A stretch of DNA of 64,000 nucleotides from Diaporthe sp. PMI_573 (lineage: Eukaryota > Ascomycota > Sordariomycetes > Diaporthales > Diaporthaceae). The DNA lies in NCBI GenBank assembly GCA_021399435.1, contig JAJTUP010000038.1:62001-126000 (forward strand), given 5' to 3'. This document shows positions 10,490-23,625 of the stretch, piece by piece. A program made the position numbers and the translations under genes. The number at the start of each line of letters is the position of its first letter. Position 1 is the stretch's first letter. The notes beneath the pieces are model-generated. The model was not told the DNA's origin. It saw nothing but the letters and a program-made list of their open reading frames with translations, and made no database searches.

Positions 10490-11516
10490 ATGTCTCCCTC
10501 CATCCGCTCGGCGCTGGCCTACGCCGGCAACCTCGTGTCGCAGTTCCCCCTCCTCCAGGATATCTCAAACCCGTTCTCGAACCTCCTCGAACCAGTCATC
10601 GAGGGTGTCAGCCAGGCCATACCCACATCTAGCAACGGCTATAATGGCGAGGTAACACCCTACGAGCCGCTGAGCGGCGCCCCTTCGTGCCCCATCGACG
10701 GGCCCCTGAGCTGCCACAACAACACGCCGATCGCGGGCGACCAGTCGTGCTGTTTCGTATACCCCGGGGGTCGGATGCTCCTCACACAGTTCTGGGACCG
10801 CGAGGTGCACGCGGGAGGGGCAGAGGAGGACTGGACCCTACACGGGCTATGGTGAGCCAATCCCACTTCGAGATGTCCTCAGCCAGGGAGCATCCCCCAA
10901 GACTGACAAGACCCTCTTCACTAATAGGCCCGACCTCTGCGACGGCTCCTACGACGCATACTGCAACATGGCGCCGCACTACAACAACATCACCGACATC
11001 CTGGCGCACCACGGGCAGGACGAGCTGCTGGCGTTCATGGACCGGTACTGGGTCGCCAACAGGGGCAGCAACTCCCACCTGTGGTCGCACGAGTACAACA
11101 AGCACGCGACATGCATCAACACGCTGAGCCCCAAGTGCTACTCCTCCTCCGATGACAACGGCGACAATGCAGCAGTGGGCCGCGAGGTGGTGGACTACTT
11201 CTCGCGGGCCGCGGGCCTGTTCCGCATGCTCGACACCTACACGGCGCTGTCGCTGGCTGGGATCGAGCCCAGCCCCCGCACGCACTACCCGCTCGAGGAC
11301 GTGCGGCGCATCCTGGAGCAGTTCAGCGGCGGCAAGGTCGTGCTACGGTGCGGGGGCCGCCGTCATGACGAGCTGCATGAGGCGTGGTATGTTTATTTCG
11401 TGCAGGGAAGCCTGCAGACGGGACAGTTTGTTCCTGCGCAAGACTATGGGAAGCATGGGGATGCAAATAATTGCGTACCTTGGGTGAAGTATCTGCCCAA
11501 GATACACAAGAGGTGA
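10490..11516 (+). CDS. Ribonuclease T2 family protein
   Basis: RNase T2 enzymes cleave single-stranded RNA through a 2',3'-cyclic phosphate and act in vacuoles or outside the cell. Exon 1 runs 10490-10851, intron 10852-10927 (GTGAGC...AATAG), exon 2 10928-11516; the product is 316 residues. Both active-site signatures are present: CAS I is WTLHGLWPD (residues 115-123, with the intron inside the Trp codon) and CAS II is HEYNKHATC (175-183), with both catalytic His, the Glu and the Lys. Disulfide cysteines are plentiful (SCPIDGPLSC, SCC, DLC). The N-terminus is amphipathic rather than a textbook signal peptide, so localisation is unclear. Length fits fungal T2 enzymes without a large C-terminal extension. 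Confidence 0.94.
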
Positions 11517-14500
11517 TGTGTGGTGTTGGATTTGTGTCTCACGATGGGGACTGCTTTAAAGGTTAGGATTTTTGGCGTTAAACTGGGAGGATGGGCTCGC
11601 TGGGTGCATGGATTGGGATGCCCGTAATGGTAGCGTATATGTTATTTGCAGGTCAGCGTTAATGAACCGGTTTGAATTCATTCTTTCTACATTGAGGCGC
11701 TCTACATGACCATAAACCGGCGTGACTGATATCTCTTTGCCTGTGACACGGTAATGATATTCCAACCCAACACGGTACACCCTGACTGATCACTAAAAGA
11801 ATGACCAAAATGCAGGCAATCTTCCTCGGCCATGGTCTATACACCAGACTGACTTCTCGTCTATCATTCAAGAAAACCAACAAACGAAAAATCCCATCAT
11901 CGCAAGAAGGCCTAGCGCCCGTCTGTCTCCCCTGGGATATCATCCTCCACACCACTCAACCGGCCAGCCGGCCCCACTATCGGCTCGGCTACATTGCCCG
12001 CCACCGGAAACGGTCAGACGCCCGCCCACACCCCAGGAAAACGAGCCGCGTCGCAGTACGTGCGTTCTCGTCACAACATGTGCCTGCTTATTAGTTGGGC
12101 ACATGCACGCGACAGCTCTTAGTCACCTGCAACTGCGGCAGAACCTCGCATCTTGCACGGACAGCGACTTTCAGCCTCCGCCTGACCGCGGGCTGGTGCA
12201 TTGGCACCTCCTGGATCAGTAGAACACCTCCGGGGCCAAGGGTGGTCGAGCCAGCCCAAGATAATCAAAGCATCGATGAACCGAGGCCCTTCGGAGGCGG
12301 CTGGCGATGCGATGGGGGCGGGTTGGCTTGCGCGTTCTTTCTCCCTGGTGTTGGTGCCGGGGGAAATGAACCCTTGAGGCCAAGTCATCTCGATGGCGTG
12401 GCTGGCTCAACCGAGCCCGAGGACGGCAGGCGCGGCGGCGGCCGGATACGCGTGTGCAAAGAAGACTCTATTTCTACCGGGGGCTCATCTTCGGGGAATC
12501 TTTTTTGGCTGTAAGACTAGGCAGGCTGAAATGAAGCCTTTACAGCGGATTATTGGTTCACAGCCTAGCCCTCTGTCCCCGACGGGCTGAAATGGGGAAC
12601 AAAAATAAATCATAGCACATCGCGGCCTCCTTAGTGGTTGAGCCCCCCACGTGGTTTGTGAAACAGCCAGCCCGTCTCTGACAGCTGCGATCTCAGCCTC
12701 GTGGACTGGTCGGGCTGTACTACCAGAACTAGAGTATAGTGCCCACGAGGGAGGGGAACAACAAGCACCCGTAGGATCCGGGCACCATAGCAGCCTAGCG
12801 CCACGGCCAGCCCGGCAGTGGAAAGGGCCGTCATGTCGCAGGTGTCACGGTTCCGCCTCCGAACCGCTGAAGATTTGGGCGCCGTTTGCGGGAGTGTGCA
12901 ACGTGAGAAAACCAGTTTGCGCACGGCCGGCTGACAGACAGTGTTAGTAACCCGCGTGGACATGCTCGAACGGGAAGGCGGCGCCGATCGCAAGCTTGGG
13001 GGGTTCACTGTTGTTCCCTTAGCTGACGAAGCAGAACAAAGTAGAAGAGCAAAAGTTCCTGGTCTGTGTGTAGCTACTGTGTATGCGTATCAGTCAGTGC
13101 ACCCAGCGGAATTCATGACTGAACTGAGTCCTGACTACTGGCATTGCATGACAAACGTGCATTGCTTCCGCCCCGGTTCGGGTGGGTTTCATCTCCCCCC
13201 TTCAGCCTTTTTCCCAGCGTGCCAGCCAGCCACGCCAGGCGGGCAGGCAAAGCCTTCTGGATCGTTGTCGTCGGATCCGGGAGGACTAGCTTGTTTGGGC
13301 GACCGACGGACTGAACACCCTTGCTCATTCTGCAATCCTGTCCCATCCCATCCCGCCCAATCACTCACTCTCATACCTCGGTTACGGGGGGGGGCGGCAG
13401 TCTGATGACAGACAGAAGATCTTATTAGTCGCACAAGTTAATAACTGCGGCGCGGCGGGAGTCTGTGTTATGTACAACGGGGTGCGTAGGAGCAACGGCG
13501 GGTTCCAGAATGATCAGACGAGGTTTTGGACCCCCCTTCGACCTGTCTTCCATTGTTTATCCGGGGGGAAGAAGAAGAAGCTATTTTTGAAAATGTTCCT
13601 CGAACACCATTCTGGAATTCGTCCCAAGATCTGGCGATCTTCGCAGCCGGCCAAGAGCTGAGAGTGGTCGGTCGCTGGATCGCCCGTTCGCTTGCCCGCC
13701 TGGGTATCCTCTCAGGCCTCACCGAACGAACAAAGCTGAACAGGTGACGTGGTCGCTAATCCCATCTCAATTTGGGCTGGTCACTGGATGATTTTTAACC
13801 CGTCGGATCGGAGGGGGGTTGCCACGAGTCGTGGTTATTGCTTGTCTGTGCCAAAGATCTCCGCATCGTGCCGTCATCGAGGGTAGTGCCGCTCGCAATC
13901 AATCAACAAGGTGCATTGTTTCGAAAATGTGCACCACTGACTATAGATCTGAGGTCCTACCGTTTATTATTGTTCTCATTCGTCTCTTTGTCCATCGATC
14001 CTCCCAGTCCCTAACTCAACGCACAGCTGGCTTCCTCTTGGGCAAACGTCCCATGTGATTCGATGGGGCGGGGAGACCGCCAACACCTGCAGGAGGGCCT
14101 GCATGAGTAGGGGAGGCTAGTGCGATGGATGCGCCAGCCAGCACCAAACTGCTTTGTCACTGGACGGGCGGAACGGCGGACACCAAGTGCGCCAGGGTGA
14201 CGTGGGGTGGCAGGGTGGGTGGAAGGTTTTGGAAGCATCAATGGAAGCATGCCATCCCAGGATGCTGGTTTCTGGTTGATCGGAGAGTGTGCCACTAATG
14301 CGACCTTGTTGGGGAAAGGCCTTTTCTGCCTTTTCTGCCGCAACTCAAATCACCTGTTGTCTGCTTGGTCAGTATGATCAATGCTTTGCCAGGCTGCTGC
14401 ACCACTCGTCTTTGCTGCTGCTGTCGCCACTGCTTCTTGTCATTTCCATCGCCAGAGCTACATAGCTGGCTGCGGTCGTGGCTGTGCGAGGGTGTCTGTC

Positions 14501-17467
14501 TCCGACGCGAACCAATCCGGTCATTCAGTTTGAGCTGAACAGAAGTGCAGCGGTCCAGTAGCAAATGAATCCTGCTCATCCGAGGCCCGAGAGCAGTCGT
14601 GCGGACCGCAAGACCTCATCAGATCGAGACAGATTTGTTAAGCTGTTTGGATTATGAATATAGCAGGGAACGGCGGCGCGCATGGACGGCCACAGACAGG
14701 CTCATCCCCGTGTCCCTGGGGCAAAACCTCGGCTGGATGGCATCACCATTACACAAAGGCAGAATACCGCAGCGCCGGGATCCAGGCACCAGCAGCGCCT
14801 GTTTCGTAATGGTCGTCGGCTCGGCGTGTCGGCCTCGCGCATCAACTCGTGTTTTCTTTCCAGCCCTACCAGGGGAAAGGTGACTGCAGCAGGGCCAGGG
14901 CCAGTCGTCATCACCACGGCATAAGATCGCGTATACGTTGCATGCAGGTCGTACACGACAGCTTATGTGCAGTGGTATGAATGGAATGGACTTTTGAGGC
15001 GGATAACTTACACAGTGGGATCTTATTGTTACCTCGGCAAGGCAAATGTAGTACAGACCAGAACAGGCACAGCATCCAGGTCGGGGTACAGCGCAGAGCG
15101 ATCAGGTGCTCTCGGGCGCGGAGACCAAGTGGGAACGGACAGGCGGTTCGTCGTGTTGCTGCAGCAGAGCAGGGATCCAATTCCGCTTCCTGCTGTAGCA
15201 CGAGGTGATGACGATCCCCTGATGCTGAAGAGCTTTTTCTTCATTGGCACATGTCACGAGATGGTGAACGACAGATCAGCCAGCTAGTCAGTCAGTCAAT
15301 CAGTCTGTTGTCCGTGGTCTTTCGGACAGCCTCGCCTGGTGGCTTCAGCTCAGCAGCCATTCATTCTTCTCACTGTGCAGACTGTGTGCACCAGCGAGGG
15401 CTGAACACAGCAACTCCCCACTGAGACACTCGAAAATGCCATGCGTCGTGACCAGGTGGTTGAGCCAATGACAGGCGCAGGCTCAGGCTCAGCCCACAAC
15501 TGGGGTAGTATCAGACTTTAACAGCCAGGACGTACCTCATCTCGGGCGACAGTAGCAGCAACGCGTGTGGGAGTGACCGTGTCCTGTTAGCTGGGGCCTT
15601 CGGGTTCCGAGAGTGTGGAATAGACGCCTCGGTAGAAAAGTCTAAAAGTACACTACAGCACGAACCCCACGAATACAACGTTACCCGCACGCGATGCCTG
15701 CGTGCCTGCGAATTCCCCCCCACAGTGAGAAGGCAGATGCAAGATGAGCGAGGATGAGTTGACAGGCACACGAGATTAGGATCGAATGCCCGTACTCGAT
15801 GATAGTTACCCGTCTGGGAGAGGACCTGAAGCAGAGCCCATGGCCTATCAACAACTCTCCGACAGTCTAGGCACAGTCGGGGCCGTTCTTATTTCTGGAA
15901 TATCCAAAACGAAACAGCAATGCCCGGGTACCTGAGTCTCGTCTCGTCCCAATTAATTGTTCCCCCTCAATTGAGTGCGAAAATGCCGACGGGAGTCGGG
16001 GACTCGGTCGGACCGTGGGGTATAGGAATGTGTGTTTGATGATTGATGCTTGCTTACTGACTGACTGACCGACAGACAGATTGAGGATCGTGGAAATGAC
16101 GGTGAGGCCTTGGAGATGTGTGATGGGACGGACGAGCACGGGCAGGGCGGGTGCGCGAGTGACTGACTTGTGACTGACCACTTTTAGCCCGCAGAGCAGA
16201 GCCACGCGAGCCCAAGCCATGAAACTGTGGACTAGTCGCTGAAGAATACTCTGTGGTAACAAAAGTGTAAGCTGATATCTACAATAAGTAGTCTGGTTAC
16301 TCAATTGATGCTGGTTGGTCTGCGCCACCATACAAGCAGACGTGTAAAACAGAGGAACACAGAAAGACAGACAGACGGACAGTACAGAACGGACATACTG
16401 TGTGGTGACTCTGGTGAGGCATGCTGAGCCTTGGACCTGGGCAGCTGCCCACCCCGGTCCCAGTCCCCGCCCACCCCGGTCCCTGCCTCCTTCCCTGGTG
16501 CTGGGCCGCTGGCTGGCCGCTTCACCCAATGCCCATGCAGCTCCGACCTGGGGGAGGCAGAGAGAAGGCGTGCATCCCGGTCTGGCTGGGCTCGGCTAGG
16601 CTCAGCTGGGAGTTAGCGTGCTATCCCCCATCCGTAGCCCCTTCCCATCTTCCGCACTTTCACCTTCTCCTCATTTTCCCGCCCACTGCCCAAGACGAGC
16701 CCTCCTCACTGGACTGTGCCTCCCAAATTGGCTGGGCCTGCTGGACTCTCTTTACCTCCCTCCCCCCCAACTTCCCACTGCCCCAGTCTTGCCTCGACTC
16801 GACTCGTTTCGCCTCGCCTGACCCGACTTTACAGACAGACTTGAATCTCCTCCCATCCACCCCATTCTCTTTTCCCTCGTCATCACCAAAAACACCTCTA
16901 CACTGCTCGAGTCCTGGTATATTTGCTGTTGGGTTTTCTTTCCTTATTTTTCAACTCCTCTCCCATAGCCTGAAATATAAATCCTCGTGACGCCCTTTTT
17001 GTACGTCTCGCCTCGCCTGCAGCCTGCACTGCACAACACGCGACCGACCAGCCGTTGGACCCGTTGGAACCGCTCCCCCGGATTGTCTCCCCCGCGATTT
17101 CGATTTGGGTTCCCAAAACCACTCACACAAACTTCGACGGCCCGATTACAATCCCCCCTTCCTGCATGAACCCCAGCTGTGCGCACCACATTGATATCCC
17201 GACTTGCATGCCACTTTCGCATTGAGGAACAGCCACCCAGCTTGCCCAGCTTGTTTTTCGACACGTCGGATGCCATCAGGATTTGGGGCCGCGGAGGAGG
17301 TACTCATCACAGGCCATCTGCCACGAGGTCTCCCGACTCCCCCCCACGAACCACAGTAACCTGGGCTCACCGACCGACCGACCGATCGACGAGCGAGGAA
17401 ACTCATCTCAGTTCGTGCTCACTGAGACTCACCGAAACCGAGAACTAGAGTCAACACCACGCCCACA
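11517..17467. other. Six-kilobase stretch without supported genes
   Basis: Open frames up to 220 codons occur (for example minus-strand 15867-16529) but are low-complexity and lack recognisable domains and splice structure. From about 16,400 to the regulator gene the plus strand is rich in C and T, as in long fungal promoters and 5' leaders. Short direct repeats such as GACTGACTGACCGACAGACAG near 16055 are present. The right part most likely holds the promoter and leader of the Zn2Cys6 gene. Nothing supportable was seen between 11.5 and 16.4 kb. Confidence 0.5.
17166..17225 (+). promoter_or_regulatory. Possible uORF in regulator leader
   Basis: A 19-codon open frame with its own ATG and TGA lies about 240 bases before the start of the Zn2Cys6 gene, inside the pyrimidine-rich likely leader. 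If transcribed it could dampen translation of the regulator. Whether the transcript starts upstream of it is not visible from sequence. Confidence 0.25.
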
Positions 17468-19778
17468 ATGACTTCAGGCACAATAACCACCGCCGTCAAA
17501 AGGGCCTGTGACGCCTGTCACCGTCGCAAGGTCAAATGCGACGGCGTCAACCCCTGCCGCAACTGCCACACGGCGCAGCTCGGCTGCACGTACCATGCGA
17601 TCCCGCAGAAGAAGGGACCCAAGGGCTCACGAGCAAAGGTAATCAGCGAATTGCGTGAGACGCAACGCCAGACCAGCCTCTCCGCACAGGTCCAGAACCG
17701 GATGAACGGCGTAAATGCACCTACAGCGGTCCCGACGCTGGCTCCCACACCAGGGCTTTTGACCAGCGACATTGTCAAGGAGTGCATCGAATTCTTCTTC
17801 GCCAACATGTACCCGAACATGCCAGTCCTCAGCCGGCAGCGCCTCGAGCAGCAGGCTCTGTACATGGAACAAAACCTGGATACTTACTGCTTGCTGGCCG
17901 CGCTCTCCGCTTTCATGATGATTCAGCCCGGCATGTCCATCCCAGGCGACCCGTACGGACTCGACAGCATGCCAGGTGCAAATATTGTGTCAAGCACCGT
18001 CCTGCTGGAGGAAGCGATCCGTGTACGGAAGGGATTCGACTACACTGAAAATCCCACCATGAACACCCTCTGCACGAGCTACTTCCTCTTCGCGTGCTTC
18101 TCCGGGTTGGAGATGCACGAGAAGGCCTGGTTCCAGCTGCGAGAAGCTGCGACCATGATTCACATTATTGGCATGAACAAGGAGGAGACCTACATCCAGT
18201 TTGACGAAGTCGAGTCTTCACGAAGGAGACGCCTGTACTGGCTGTTCTTCGTCACGGAAAGGTGGGTCTTTGACCGTCTCATTTCACTGTCCTCTCACGC
18301 TAATGTTTTGGAACCCACAGAGCATATGCGTTGCAACGAAACAGGCCGGTGACACTACAGGCAACCATCAATTCACCGTCTCTGGCTGATGACCCCACGG
18401 ACCACATGGCGCATCAGCTCAACAGCTTCATTCATCTATCCAACCTGTTCCGGCCATTTGATGATTCTTTCCTCGGGATGTGGAGCAAGAACCGCGGCAA
18501 CTGGCCCACTGCTTACCTGAACAACCTGCACAAGCAGCTCACAGACATCATCCCCGCTTTTCACAGCTACGGTGACTCGCAGCTCCACGACCTCAGAAAT
18601 AACCAGCAGTGGCTGAAGACGATGATGTGGCAATTGAACAGCAGCGGCGGTCACAGCGAAGACCAAATGATGTTCCAGCAGTACTCCTCAAACATGGCAA
18701 GCAACCTGCTCGCCGGCATCTCATCCATGCCGCAGCAAAACTCCGAGAGCCTGAATGTATCATTCGTATGTTCATCCAGTCTCCAACATCTACCTGGATG
18801 CACCGCTAATTTTTGAAACAGTTGACAAAGCTCTTCGACGTCGCTGGCTCCCTGACAGACGTCCTCGCCTTGTACCCTGCTTCTCGGGATCCGTTCTCAC
18901 CCGGCCCACGCGAACAGCTCAACCCGTTGTTGAACGTCCTGACAGTGCTTCGGAATGGAGATTACCGCTTCGTGCCTCTTCTAATCAGCAAGATCAACGA
19001 GACGTTGCCGAAGCTCGCCAGCCCGATGCTGCAAAACGTGCCGGACAACGTCGCCACCAAAGCTTGCAACCTGGACATCTTCGATGGCTTCGGTAACGCA
19101 GGAATGGCTCAGCCACCAGTGATGATGGACGACTACGAGAAGAAGTACACACCGGGTATGGATGACACACCAGTCGATTCTGGAAGCTCGCAAGGAGGGT
19201 CGGCATCTTCCAACCACGAGTTGAACTCCCCTTTCATGAGCTCGCCGCCCGCCACTTCACCAGGCGGGGAGTATGCGCACGGCCTGGCGGACAACAACTA
19301 TGGCTCCATGTCGGGGATTATGATGAATCCAATGGGCGCATCATCGTCGATGAATGGACAACCACCGGCCCCCAACCCGCCACAAACGCCTCATACGCGA
19401 CACCAGCCGCAGCAGTCTATCTCATCGATGCAAAATATCAACACGCATATGCAACATGACATACAACAACACGGCATGGGCAACCCCCTCGACCACACAC
19501 CGAACATGGGCGTCGATCAACAAAATCACAACTTCGGACAACAATTCAATAACGGCATCGCATACATGAACGCCATGTCTCAGGGCATGAACACCAACAA
19601 CCTCGTGAGCCGACACGGCCCGTCCCGCACGAATAGCTTCGCCATGAACCCGAACCAACACACGATACGTACGGTGGCCGACTTCCAAGCCCTGCAGAGG
19701 GCAAACTCAGACATGAGCACAATGAGCTCATTAGGTCTGACTAACGGCCTGGGGGCCGACATGGATTTCATGCGGTAG
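17468..19778 (+). CDS. Zn(II)2Cys6 transcription factor
   Basis: This is a nuclear GAL4-type regulator. Three exons (17468-18261, 18321-18765, 18822-19778) are joined across introns of 59 nt (GTGGGT...CACAG) and 56 nt (GTATGT...ACAG), giving 731 residues. The binuclear cluster is CDACHRRKVKC..CRNC..C with Cys 14, 17, 24, 30, 33 and 40, followed by a basic linker IPQKKGPKGSRAKV. The middle part (about 100-480) is the fungal-specific regulatory domain, including RRRRLYWLFFVTERAYALQR spanning the first splice. The last 230 residues are rich in Met, Asn, Gln, Ser and Pro, as in activation domains. The linker recalls the COL-26/BglR/AmyR group of sugar regulators, but this is from memory and no symbol is assigned. 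A long pyrimidine-rich leader precedes it. Confidence 0.93.
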
Positions 19779-21194
19779 TCCCGCCTGGCGGCAGTCACAT
19801 CATTTCTTATTCAATTGGTCATTCCTCGACCTGGCGCAACGTTCCGGCGGCAGTGACCTCTTTGCCTTTTGCATCTAGCGATTATTTATTCCTTTTCACT
19901 TCTTTCGGTTTACTTTTTACCCGACACAAAGGCCCTTTTCTGGTTTTGGATGGAGGCACGCATGATACAATGACATCGAGACAAAAAGAGATGGGAAAAA
20001 TTGGATACACACACTCGGGCAGCATGCATCTATCATGCCGATGACACGGGAGGAGGCAGGAGCCTTTGTATTTGTTGCAGTCGAATTATACGACATTGGG
20101 ATGGAAAGACCTGGCTTTTTTGGCACCACGGTGTTTTATTTTTGGGAGGAGCGTGATGCGTCCTTTTTCTAAAACGATGAGCTGCTGCGTTGGACAGCTT
20201 GTTCTGTGTATACTCTACGAGCCGGCAGTTTGTGTTTTTTTTTGTGGCTATCTGCGCTACTACTGCTATGAGTGAGTGAGTTGGATCGAGGTGGCGCGAC
20301 TGGTGATGTCACGCACGGGATTGGGGCTGGCCGATTGTATTGGCCTTGGGATGGAATGGAAGCCGGTTGAACCGAAATCTATACGTTAGCTCTGGAAATG
20401 AAGAACAAAAGAACGTTTACACTAATTATTTTCTGCTGTTGATGAATGAATGGTTGTGACTCGTGATGTGCGGACCTGGATATGAATGATGTGTTGCCGT
20501 TGCGGTGCGGTGCGGTGCCATGCCCAGGTGTGGTGTGGCTTGCCGCTACCCCGATCTCATCGGGCCTTTTAATTAATTAACGAACGACCTTCGCAAATTA
20601 GTAGACGTTTCACATGCTCTGCCCGCCCTAGACGGAGCAGGAACCCCATACCTCTTCCCTTTGTCTGGGGAAGGAAGTCTGGGCAGCGCCATACCGACAT
20701 CGACATGTTGTGGGGAAAACCAGGACAGGAAATAATCCTTCAACGCGGGTGGTGTGTGGCTTGCACCATCATTGGTCCCGCGAGCATGGCTGGCTGGCTG
20801 CATATGAACCCTGGGGGGACCTCGGGAGCCACGGCCTTGTTGCTTTCCAGGACTGGCTCGAGGGCCGCCTACACAGCCAATTGATTTTATTAGGTGACAG
20901 CCTCGAGCGGGCTCAACTCGGCGCTGTCTTGTCTGTCTATCAATCGCCGTTTGCGTCTGCTAAGTAACATTTGTAGCCACCACCAACAAACAGCAACTCC
21001 ATCATATCGACGTGATTTTCCTTCCCTCAAGCGGTATACCCATGCCTCGGCCTTGGGAACACAGTTACCTCGGAGAATGTGACAAGCAACATGAAGGAAC
21101 TCCAACCCTCCTGATCTGCTGGTGTGTGTGTGTCTGACCGCAGCGGTACACAACTCAAGTTGCAGACAGTGCTTCCAAAATCGACCCAGAGTGT
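19779..21194. other. Intergenic, convergent 3' region
   Basis: About 1.4 kb between two genes with facing 3' ends. It contains only short unrelated open frames, a small GCGGT triplication near 20,509 and a GT dinucleotide run near 21,120. No gene is supported. Confidence 0.45.
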
Positions 21195-23625
21195 CTAGTC
21201 GAGGTCCAGTTCTCTGCCAGACAGATCAACGAAACGGCTCGAACTCGGCCGGACTCTCTTGTACCCGCACACACCAGCCACGAAGCCAAACTCATGGTCG
21301 TTCCGGCACGCCACGAGCGCGTCAATGTCCTCCCAAAAGATCCCCCTATGAGCCCCGTCCCCAGCCCACTCATCCTGCTCCATCGCCCTCTCGAAGATGG
21401 CATTGGCCACCGCGGTCACGCTCCCTCCCCGCTGGAGGTAGTTCCTCGTCACAGGTGGCCACTCACCCGCGTCAAATTGATGGAAATCAAGCACCTCTGC
21501 TTCCGTAGGTATCCTGCCCAGATGTAGGCACTGGGCGAAATGACTAAACATGTTGGCAAAGCCCTTCCGCATCGACCGATTGGTATTCAGATTCTCCCGG
21601 ACCGATCTGGGGAGATGCGTCAAGAGATCACCGTGGAAGCTAACCCAGCCTGGTCCGGTTTCATCAATGGAGAGTTCCATATTGCCGTGCTGTATCTCAG
21701 CGACGCAGAGTAGCGCAAATTTCATCCGCGGGCTCAGGAATCCACCGATGCATTGCCCACATGTGCAGCCGTATTTGTACCGCAGCGTCTGTTTGATGTC
21801 TGCTGTACGGAGGTGAGGCGTCCTCGCGATCTGCTCGTCCGTAGCTGACGCGACGGCCGCTAGATCCAGCGAGCTCAGACTCGAGAGGTCGAAGATGGCC
21901 GTGTGTTTGAGGGCAGCGAGGCACGCAATGCTCGAGTCGCTGAAGCCTTTGAACGCATCGGATGTGACCAAGGTCGCGAGTCTAACGGATCGCCGAGTTC
22001 TTAGGCCCTCAAGTTGATTCTGCAGGGCCTCCAGAGCTGTATGGCCTCTCTTGTTTCGCACGGTTGTCAAACGGGGGGCCTTGGAGAGGAGGAAGCTCGT
22101 CACTTCTGGTTTGCATGACAATGAGGCGATGTGAAGCAGGGTGTTACCGTCTTGGTCAATTGTCTGCCACTGGCCAGCTTCAAAGTCTTTTGGCAAGGTC
22201 TTTGTGAGTTCGTCGACACACTCTGCCGCTTTGACCGCCGGATCTGCCAGCTTTTGGAAAGCTTGCTTCATTTCGTCAGGGAGTGGGATATCCGCAGTAA
22301 GATCATCAGGGCTCCTCCAGTCCTGAGAAATCGCTAGCTGTCGTGACGGATGGCCTGGAGAGTCTGTCCAGGCAAGCCATGATGATGTGCCGACTCTCCG
22401 AAAGCCCATCGCATGCCAGAATCCTAGAGCACCGTTCTCGGCGTCATCCTGAGCTTTTTCCATCTCGGCCGAGTCTTTCTTTAGGTGTGACATCTCGCTC
22501 CATAGAAACCCAGAACGGGTCAGAGCGAAGAAACCAACCCGCTCCGAGACCATCTCTCTCGTTTTCTCCAGGATGGCGTTGACCAGTTTCGCTCCAATAC
22601 CTCGTCGTCGGTAAGCTGCGTCAACTCGCAACACATCAAAGAGAAGGATGTCTCCATGGTCGAGTTCTTTGCCCCAGACCCCAGTTCCTTTGTTGATGTC
22701 GTGCTCATAGAACTCGGGATTAAGACGTCCATACCGATCGAACAGGTCAAATGCAAGGTCGGACGTCTCTTGGGTAGGCTCCTCCATGTTGGTCCAGAAC
22801 GACTCGCGCATTCCGCCGCGTCTGATCAGCATTGCATTGCAGCCAGCGATCTGTTGTTTGTCTTGGGGAGGAATTGTCGGCATGTCCGTCGACGGCTTCA
22901 ATGTGGCAAGGCCATCAAGTTCTTCGTACCATGGGAACTCGTCGTCAGAGCCGCCAGCGTCTTCATCCCACAGGCCATCTTGGTCCTCGCCATCTTCGTC
23001 CTCGCCATCGTCGTCCTCGTCATAGTCGTTCTCGTCATCGTCGTCCTCGTCATCGTCGTCCTCGTCAGAATGGTCATCATCAAGGTCAGAGTCGTCATTC
23101 CTACCAGCAGATCAATCGTATTAGAAAGGGTGTTTCATTGCAACGACGGGACGGTTGGTCTTACTCCTTGTTCTTGTCAAAATTTCCCTCCCGTGGCAGC
23201 TGTCTTGAATTTGCTGTCGGCGCAGGACCCAGGGGACTGCCGTGTGTGGCAGAATGCTGTCCGTCAACGAGACCGGGACCTGCCGCTGGGGAAGAAGCGC
23301 GAGCTTGGTCTGGGCCACGCGGGTTCTCTGTGCCTCCGATCGCTTGTAGTGAGCTTGAATCACGAACAATTTGCGCGATTTCATCGTCGATGCTTTCAAC
23401 TGGCAATGGGGGCTTCGGGTCATTCCGTGCCGCTTTCGTGGCTGAACGGAGAGAGACGCTGATGTCAAGGTTCTGGAGGTTTTCCGACAGCTGATCGGTC
23501 TCAGCCCGCGTTGCAGTGCTCTCGGGTGATGTCTTTGACTGTTTGGCGGGACCGCTTCCTTCTCCCGCGGCGTTGGGGCTTCGATGGCGCTTCATCTTGC
23601 GAATGGGTGTCTTGTGGGGCGTCAC
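21195..23625 (-). CDS. GNAT acetyltransferase/ankyrin fusion protein
   Basis: Two exons (23625-23165 and 23100-21195) flank a 64-nt intron (GTAAGA...GGTAG, branch CTAATAC) and encode 788 residues. The first 153 residues are basic and hydrophilic. After the splice comes an Asp/Glu tract of about 45 residues. A GNAT fold follows (about 240-390) with the acetyl-CoA loop RRRGIGAKL and the late motif GFWHAMGFRRVG. An ankyrin-like stretch lies near 465-510 (DGNTLLHIASLSCKPEVTSF). The C-terminal half contains YKYGCTCGQCIGGFLSPRM, seen in fungal ankyrin proteins. The acetyl acceptor is unknown. The exon 1/exon 2 frame fits exactly across the splice. The start could also be the ATG at 23595. Confidence 0.85.
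22973..23100 (-). repeat. Asp/Glu codon repeat
   Basis: A GAY/GAR-rich run at the start of exon 2 of the GNAT/ankyrin gene encodes an acidic tract. Such tracts expand by slippage and often mediate contact with basic proteins such as histones. The role here is inferred only from composition. Confidence 0.75.

Noticed and set aside
15867..16529. Minus-strand open frame of 220 codons
   Set aside because: Low-complexity, Ser/Val-rich, no domain, lies in a promoter-like stretch.
22898..23098. Minus-strand Met-Thr-Arg repeat frame
   Set aside because: It is the out-of-frame reading of the Asp/Glu tract of the GNAT/ankyrin gene.
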